12,359 bases of DNA from CAZALT01 sp964485515 (GTDB lineage: Bacteria > Actinomycetota > Acidimicrobiia > Acidimicrobiales > Acidimicrobilacustridaceae). The translations under genes and the position numbers were made by a program. Shown here in pieces: positions 8,664-12,359 of this stretch (positions are counted from its first letter, which is position 1; each line of letters starts with the position of its first letter). The notes beneath the pieces are model-generated. The model saw nothing but the letters and a program-made list of their open reading frames with translations, ran no database searches and was not told where the DNA came from. The stretch spans positions 1-12,359 of the forward strand of contig CAZALT010000103.1 in assembly GCA_964485515.1 (NCBI GenBank), in the 5' to 3' direction.

Positions 8664-8741
8664 GGCGAAAACGTACTCCGGTGATCTGATGTCGCGTCAG
8701 GTCTCGACCCGAGACGACGAGGACGGAAGGTGGTGGCGTCG

Positions 8742-9491
8742 TCAGAAGCGGACGATGTGGCCGCCGTCGACGGACAGGATCTGGGCGGTGACCCAGCTGG
8801 CCTCGTCGGACAGCAGGAACTTGAGCGCGCCGACCATGTCCTCGGGCTGGCCCATGCGCTTGAGCATGAGGCCCGACACGATGCTGTCCTGGAGCTCGAC
8901 GGGTACGACCGAGCGGGTGGCCTCGGTGTCGGTGGGGCCGGGAGCGATGGCGTTGACCCGGATGTTGCGGTGGGCCAGCTCGGCGGCGAGGTTGAGCGTG
9001 AGGGCGTTGGTGGCCGTCTTCGACAGCGAGTAGAACCCGCCGGCCATCCACGCCGCGCTGGAGGACTGGTTGACGATGGCGCCGCCGCCGTCCTTCTGCA
9101 GCGCCCGGTAGCACGAGCGGGTGGTGAGGAGCGCCCCGTTCATGTTCACGGCCATGAAGCGGTTGTAGTAGTCGAGGTCGACCTTGAGCAGGGACTCGAT
9201 CTGCATGCCGCCGTAGATGGCCGCGTTGTTCACGAGGTAGTCGAGGCGGCCGAACGTCTCGGTCGTCGTGGTGGACATGGCGTCGCAGCTGTCAGGGTCT
9301 GAGACGTCGACCCTCACCGAGATCGCCTCGCCGCCGGTCTGGTTGATCTCGTCGGCCACGCGCCGAGCGCCGACCTCGTCGATGTCGGCCACGACGACCT
9401 GGAGGCCCTCGTCGGCGAGCGCCTTGGCGTACACCTCGCCGATGCCGCCGCCCGAACCGGTCACGATCGCGACCTTGCCTGCGAAGCTCAT
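8742..9491 (-). CDS. Short-chain dehydrogenase/reductase (classical SDR)
   Basis: A 249-residue, complete, single-domain Rossmann oxidoreductase. ATG at 9491-9489 has a strong AGGGGAA (9496-9502) six bases upstream. Motifs: cofactor glycine loop TGSGGGIG (11-18), an Asp after beta-2 (VVVADID, D36) predicting NAD(H) preference over NADP(H), NNAA (88-91), active-site serines in NQSSSAAW (141-148), catalytic Y154-x3-K158 in FYSLSK, IAPGPTDTE (182-190), and C-terminal VDGGHIVRF. The stretch between the serines and Tyr is a little shorter than in textbook family members. It probably interconverts an alcohol and a ketone or aldehyde in the pathway; the substrate is unknown. It is first in a minus-strand pair with the FadD3-type synthetase and is divergent from the aldehyde dehydrogenase, with which it may share a control region. 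Confidence 0.93.
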   Translation of the reverse strand: MSFAGKVAIVTGSGGGIGEVYAKALADEGLQVVVADIDEVGARRVADEINQTGGEAISVRVDVSDPDSCDAMSTTTTETFGRLDYLVNNAAIYGGMQIESLLKVDLDYYNRFMAVNMNGALLTTRSCYRALQKDGGGAIVNQSSSAAWMAGGFYSLSKTATNALTLNLAAELAHRNIRVNAIAPGPTDTEATRSVVPVELQDSIVSGLMLKRMGQPEDMVGALKFLLSDEASWVTAQILSVDGGHIVRF

Positions 9492-9502
9492 CTGTTCCCC
9501 TT

Positions 9503-9532
9503 GGTCAGCCGTTCGTGACGATCAGGCTGACC
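9503..9532 (-). promoter_or_regulatory. Inverted repeat H1 abutting the SDR ribosome-binding site
   Basis: GGTCAGCC (9503-9510) and GGCTGACC (9525-9532) are a perfect 8-bp inverted repeat around 14 bases. In a minus-strand transcript this hairpin ends directly against the SDR Shine-Dalgarno (9496-9502). Its upper arm overlaps H2 (9529-9532) and its loop contains an H2 outer arm, so H1 and H2 cannot form together. The repeat is seen directly; an RNA-switch or operator role is inferred. Confidence 0.55.
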
Positions 9533-9564
9533 GTCTGCTGGTCGCAGACGGTCCCGATCGTCAC
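9515..9564. promoter_or_regulatory. Long interrupted inverted repeat H2 in the divergent control region
   Basis: The inner stem is a perfect 10-bp inverted repeat GACCGTCTGC (9529-9538) / GCAGACGGTC (9544-9553) with a 5-base spacer. The outer stem is a perfect 9-bp repeat GTGACGATC (9515-9523) / GATCGTCAC (9556-9564). They are separated by an asymmetric bulge (5 bases on one side, 2 on the other). Nineteen pairs in 50 bp is far beyond ordinary background. It could be a regulator operator or a structured 5' leader of the SDR transcript. Confidence 0.6.
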
Positions 9565-9565
9565 C

Positions 9566-9579
9566 CGAATGGTCATTCG
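9566..9579. promoter_or_regulatory. 14-bp palindrome, candidate TetR-type operator
   Basis: CGAATGGTCATTCG is two perfect 6-bp half-sites separated by 2 bases. Palindromes of this size with GAATG/CATTC halves are typical targets of TetR-family fatty-acid regulators. It lies between the divergent SDR and ALDH genes, beside the most AT-rich patch of the region, where it could control both. The regulator is not known; the truncated TetR at the window start is one candidate. Confidence 0.4.
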
Positions 9580-9604
9580 AATCGGTTGAAGTATGGTTCA
9601 TATT
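9576..9604 (+). promoter_or_regulatory. Weak candidate promoter for the ALDH operon
   Basis: TTCGAA (9576-9581) and CATATT (9599-9604) are separated by 17 bp in the only AT-rich stretch between the two divergent genes. Matches to the sigma-70-like consensus are partial. Transcription from here would give a leader of about 100 nt before GTG 9710. Confidence 0.22.
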
Positions 9605-9620
9605 GCGCTGCCGGCGACAA
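9590..9620 (-). promoter_or_regulatory. Weak candidate promoter for the SDR operon
   Basis: On the minus strand TTGTCG (9620-9615) is followed after 19 bp by CATACT (9595-9590). The spacing is long and the match partial. If used, the transcript would begin near 9583 and carry the 14-bp palindrome and both H1/H2 repeats in its leader. Confidence 0.2.
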
Positions 9621-9644
9621 GAACCGGCGGGGAAGCGCCGTGAA

Positions 9645-9673
9645 CTGGATGATCGGTGTGCGCCGATCGCCAG
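9645..9673 (+). promoter_or_regulatory. Hairpin in the ALDH 5' leader
   Basis: CTGG (9645-9648) plus GATCGG (9651-9656) pairs with CCGATC (9663-9668) plus CCAG (9670-9673), giving 10 pairs with a small 2/1 internal loop and a 6-base terminal loop. It ends 21 nt before the ALDH Shine-Dalgarno GAAGGG (9695-9700). It could be a leader RNA structure or a protein-binding palindrome. Confidence 0.4.
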
Positions 9674-9709
9674 CCAAGCCACCAGAGCTTCGACGAAGGG
9701 TGCCACCGG

Positions 9710-11200
9710 GTGACCGAGAGTCCAACAGATCCTGCTGAGCTGTGGCGCGAGGAGCGCCTCTACATCGGGGGCAGGCTCGTCCCCGCCGCTTCCGGAGCGA
9801 CGTACGAGAACGTCAACCCCGCCACCGGTGAGGTCATCGGCGTCGCGGCCGACGCGGGCATCGCCGACATGGACGCCGCGATCGCCGCGGCCCGGGACGC
9901 CTTCGACAACACCGACTGGTCGACGAACCTCGAGTTGCGCATCCGCTGCCTCCGTCAGCTGCAAGAAGGCTTGCAGCGCCACGCCGAAGAGCTGCGCGCC
10001 ACGACCATCGCCGAGGTCGGCGCACCGCTGGCGCTCACCTTCGGCCCGCACCTCGACACCCCGGTCGAGGGGATCGGTTGGGTCGCCGACCTCGCCGAGT
10101 CGTACCGGTGGACCGAGGACCTCGGCATCGTCGAGTCGTTCGGCGTGAAGTCCCAGGTCACGGTCCAGCGCGAGCCCATCGGTGTCGTCGGTGCCATCTC
10201 GCCGTGGAACTTCCCGAACCAGATCAACCTGGCCAAGGTGGCCCCTGCGCTGGCCGCGGGCTGCACGGTCGTGCTCAAGCCCGCTCCCGACACGCCGTGG
10301 ACGGGCCTCTTGCTCGGCAAGGTCGTCGCCGAGGAGACCGACATCCCCGCCGGGGTGTTCAACGTCATCACGTCGTCGGCCAACGAGGTCAGCCAGCAGC
10401 TGTGCGAAGACCCCCGTGTCGACCTCATCTCGTTCACGGGTTCGACCAACACCGGCCGCAAGATCATGCAGGCCGCGTCGGGCAACCTGAAGAAGCTCTT
10501 CTTGGAGCTCGGCGGCAAGTCCGCGTCGGTCGTGCTCGACGACGCCCGCATCGACAAGGCCGCCGCCGCGACCGCGTTCCAGGTCATGATCCACGCCGGC
10601 CAGGGCTGTGCCATCCAGACCCGCCTCGTCGTGCCCCGCGAGCGCTACGACGAAGCGGTCGACGCCGCTGTCGCCACGATGGAGTCCATGAGCTGGGGCG
10701 ACCCCACCGACGCCAACAACTTCATGGGTCCGATCGTGCACGGTGTGCAGCGCGACAAGATCCTGGGCTACATCGACACGGCGGTCGCCGAGGGCGCCAA
10801 GATCGCCACCGGCGGCAAGGCGCCCGACGACGGACGGCCCGGCTTCTGGGTCGAGCCCACCATCCTCACCGAGGTGAAGCCCGACGACACCGTGGCCCAG
10901 GAGGAGATCTTCGGCCCGGTCCTCGCGATCATCGCCCACGACGGCGACGACGATGCCGTGGACATCGCCAACAACTCGGAGTACGGCCTGTCGGGCGCGG
11001 TCTACAGCGGTTCAGCCGAACGCGCCCGGTCCGTCGCCAATCGAATTCGCACCGGCACCCTCATGGTCAACGGTGGGAACTTCTACAGCCCGGCCGTTCC
11101 GTTCGGTGGCTACAAGGCCAGCGGCATCGGCCGCGAGATGGGCAAGCTCGGCTTCGAGGAGTACCTCGAGGTCAAGTCGATCGCGGAGGGCGTACGATGA
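9710..11200 (+). CDS. NAD(P)-dependent aldehyde dehydrogenase (ALDH superfamily)
   Basis: It oxidises an aldehyde to its carboxylate. The best start is GTG 9710 with GAAGGG at 9695-9700 (9-nt spacing), giving 496 residues, the standard family length; the frame extends to GTG 9656 but without a supported site. All catalytic elements are present: SPWNFPN with N168, VVLKPAPDTP with cofactor lysine K190, ISFTGST (240-246), the general base E266 in FLELGGK, the nucleophile C300 in HAGQGC, EEIFGPV with E399, and PFGGYKASGIGRE (464-476) near the C-terminus. No signal peptide is present, so it is cytoplasmic. It overlaps the following acyl-CoA synthetase by ATGA, so the acid it produces is probably the synthetase substrate. 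It resembles the broad betaine/hydrocarbon-pathway ALDH group, so the substrate cannot be named. Confidence 0.95.
   Translation: MTESPTDPAELWREERLYIGGRLVPAASGATYENVNPATGEVIGVAADAGIADMDAAIAAARDAFDNTDWSTNLELRIRCLRQLQEGLQRHAEELRATTIAEVGAPLALTFGPHLDTPVEGIGWVADLAESYRWTEDLGIVESFGVKSQVTVQREPIGVVGAISPWNFPNQINLAKVAPALAAGCTVVLKPAPDTPWTGLLLGKVVAEETDIPAGVFNVITSSANEVSQQLCEDPRVDLISFTGSTNTGRKIMQAASGNLKKLFLELGGKSASVVLDDARIDKAAAATAFQVMIHAGQGCAIQTRLVVPRERYDEAVDAAVATMESMSWGDPTDANNFMGPIVHGVQRDKILGYIDTAVAEGAKIATGGKAPDDGRPGFWVEPTILTEVKPDDTVAQEEIFGPVLAIIAHDGDDDAVDIANNSEYGLSGAVYSGSAERARSVANRIRTGTLMVNGGNFYSPAVPFGGYKASGIGREMGKLGFEEYLEVKSIAEGVR
11185..11200 (+). promoter_or_regulatory. Strong ribosome-binding site and ATGA coupling junction
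   Basis: GGAGGG (11185-11190) lies six bases before ATG 11197. The ATGA at 11197-11200 is both the start of the synthetase and the ALDH stop, the classic arrangement for translational coupling. Confidence 0.8.
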
Positions 11201-12359
11201 GTCAGGTCGGTCAGACGAACACGGACATCTGGATCAGCGGAGCGCAGTCCACCGCCGTCGAGCTGCTGGGGCGTCGCCTCGAGTCCGACCCCGACGGCGA
11301 GTACCTCGACGTCGGCGGCGACAAGGTCACCGCCCGCGAGGTGTCGAGCGTGGCCAACCGCCTGGCCCACGCGCTGGCCGAGCTCGGTGTCGGCAAGGGC
11401 GACCGCGTCGCCACGCTCATCGAGAACTCGGTCGAGGCCACGTTGGCGTGGTGGGGCATCGTGCACACCGGCGCCATCGCCGTGCCCATCAACACGGCCT
11501 ACAAGGGCGAGTACCTCCGTCACCAGATCAACGACTCGGGGTCGCGGGTCCTCATCGTGCAGGCCGATCTGCTCGAGCGGGCCAACGCCATCGCCGGGTC
11601 GATCGACGGCCTCGACCACGTGGTCGTCATCGGCGCCGAGGCCGCCGCGGTCCAAGGCGCGGACGGCCACACGTGGACCGACCTGCTCACCGCCGACGAC
11701 AAGGCGTTCGAGGCCGACATCTCGCCGTCGGACCTGGCCACGTTCATCTACACCGGTGGCACCACCGGCCCGTCCAAGGGCTGCATGCTGTCGCACAACT
11801 ACCACGAGGCGCTGGCCACCCAGATCGGCATCTGCTGGGGCCGCACCGCCGACGACGTCATCTGGACGCCGCTGCCCCTGTTCCACTTCAACGCCATCAC
11901 GACCGCCGTGCTCGGCCCGCTCGTCTACGGCGGCCGCTCGGCGATCTACAAGAAGTTCTCGGTGTCCAATTTCTGGTCGGAGATGAACCGCACCGGTGCC
12001 ACGGTCACCTCGACGTTGGGCACCATGGCCTACCTGCTGGCCCACGACGTCGACCGCCCCGAGATGCCGAAGTCGGGCGCGCCCGAGGCCAACACGTCGC
12101 TGCGGCTCCTCGGTGCCGCGCCCATGCCGGTCGAGGTCGACCAGATCTGGCGCGAGCGGTTCGGCATCACCACCTTCAGCGGTGCCTACGGCGTCACCGA
12201 GGCCAGCCTCATCTCGTGGCAGCCCACGGGCGTGCGCAACAAGCCCAACGCGGCGGGGGTCATCAACGACGAGTACTTCGACGTGCGGATCTTCGACGAC
12301 GACGACAACGAGCTGCCCCGCAACACCGAGGGCGAGATCGTCATCCGCCCCAAGCGCCC
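11197..12359 (+). CDS. AMP-forming acyl-CoA synthetase, 3'-truncated by window edge
   Basis: The frame is open from ATG 11197 to the last base (387 complete codons, then two bases). Visible motifs: phosphate-binding loop YTGGTTGPSKGCMLSH (185-200), LPLFHFNA (226-233), a turn LLGAAPMP (304-311), A5 motif GAYGVTEA (329-336), and the start of the ATP-binding part FDVRIFDDDDNELP (361-374). The A7, A8 and A10 motifs lie outside the window. The GPSKG loop and overall form are like CaiC/FadD17-type ligases. The second loop residue is Gly instead of the usual Ser; as I recall this also occurs in some actinobacterial FadD proteins such as FadD19. Translationally coupled to the ALDH, it probably activates the acid that enzyme makes. 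It differs in sequence from the other two synthetases in the window, so this is not a recent duplication. Confidence 0.92.
   Translation, partial: MSQVGQTNTDIWISGAQSTAVELLGRRLESDPDGEYLDVGGDKVTAREVSSVANRLAHALAELGVGKGDRVATLIENSVEATLAWWGIVHTGAIAVPINTAYKGEYLRHQINDSGSRVLIVQADLLERANAIAGSIDGLDHVVVIGAEAAAVQGADGHTWTDLLTADDKAFEADISPSDLATFIYTGGTTGPSKGCMLSHNYHEALATQIGICWGRTADDVIWTPLPLFHFNAITTAVLGPLVYGGRSAIYKKFSVSNFWSEMNRTGATVTSTLGTMAYLLAHDVDRPEMPKSGAPEANTSLRLLGAAPMPVEVDQIWRERFGITTFSGAYGVTEASLISWQPTGVRNKPNAAGVINDEYFDVRIFDDDDNELPRNTEGEIVIRPKR

Noticed and set aside
5943..8684. A 913-codon plus-strand frame across the amidohydrolase, gap 3 and the FadD3-type synthetase
   Set aside because: It is an out-of-frame shadow of one gene joined through placeholder N to the antisense of another.
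9656..9709. Upstream GTG start for the aldehyde dehydrogenase, adding 18 residues
   Set aside because: The extra residues are unlike the family N-terminus, the codon lies inside a hairpin, and GTG 9710 has a well-placed GAAGGG.
9492..9709. KstR (TnnAACnnGTTnnA-like) or KstR2 operator in the divergent region
   Set aside because: No stretch fits these motifs; the palindromes present have different half-sites.
1..12359. Mobile elements, CRISPR arrays, tRNA or rRNA genes
   Set aside because: No transposase, integrase, terminal inverted repeats, regular spaced repeats or recognisable RNA gene was seen on either strand.

Overview
The window is high-GC DNA with dense, directional, coupled genes and frequent GTG/TTG starts, typical of an actinobacterium. 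The mix of FadD-type ligases, a FadE-type dehydrogenase, a Rieske oxygenase and a P450 suggests an environmental lineage such as Acidimicrobiia or a Mycobacteriales-like degrader; this is inference from gene style only. It is a draft scaffold: three runs of exactly 100 N (3944-4043, 5721-5820, 7035-7134) are placeholder gaps of unknown true size. Gene order and orientation across them depend on scaffolding.

Layout. Left (1-3943, + strand): the C-terminal part of a TetR-family regulator, overlapping an acyl-CoA dehydrogenase by 4 bp (TTGA), then a Rieske [2Fe-2S] oxygenase of the 3-ketosteroid-9-alpha-hydroxylase/Neverland kind, then a cytochrome P450 whose last residues lie in gap 1. Middle: an AMP-forming acyl-CoA synthetase (4071-5720, + strand, last residues in gap 2) and a TIM-barrel amidohydrolase-2 family protein (5824-7034, + strand, end in gap 3). 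Beyond gap 3 a minus-strand pair reads back towards it: an SDR dehydrogenase (8742-9491) followed by a FadD3-type acyl-CoA synthetase (7135-8663). Right: from a 218-bp divergent intergenic region rich in inverted repeats, an aldehyde dehydrogenase (9710-11200, + strand) is translationally coupled (ATGA) to a third acyl-CoA synthetase (11197 to the window end).

How the genes may work together (inference). The enzymes form a plausible oxidative route: hydroxylation (Rieske, P450), alcohol oxidation (SDR), aldehyde oxidation (ALDH), CoA activation (three different ligases), alpha-beta dehydrogenation (acyl-CoA dehydrogenase), and perhaps C-C cleavage or hydrolysis (amidohydrolase). The KshA-like Rieske protein and the FadD3-like ligase point towards steroid or similar polycyclic/isoprenoid substrates, but no diagnostic ring-cleavage gene (hsaC, kstD, ipdAB) is present, so the substrate is not settled. 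The least explained part is the divergent control region at 9492-9709. It holds two mutually exclusive hairpins directly before the SDR ribosome-binding site, a 14-bp palindrome suited to a TetR-type operator, and a third hairpin in the ALDH leader.
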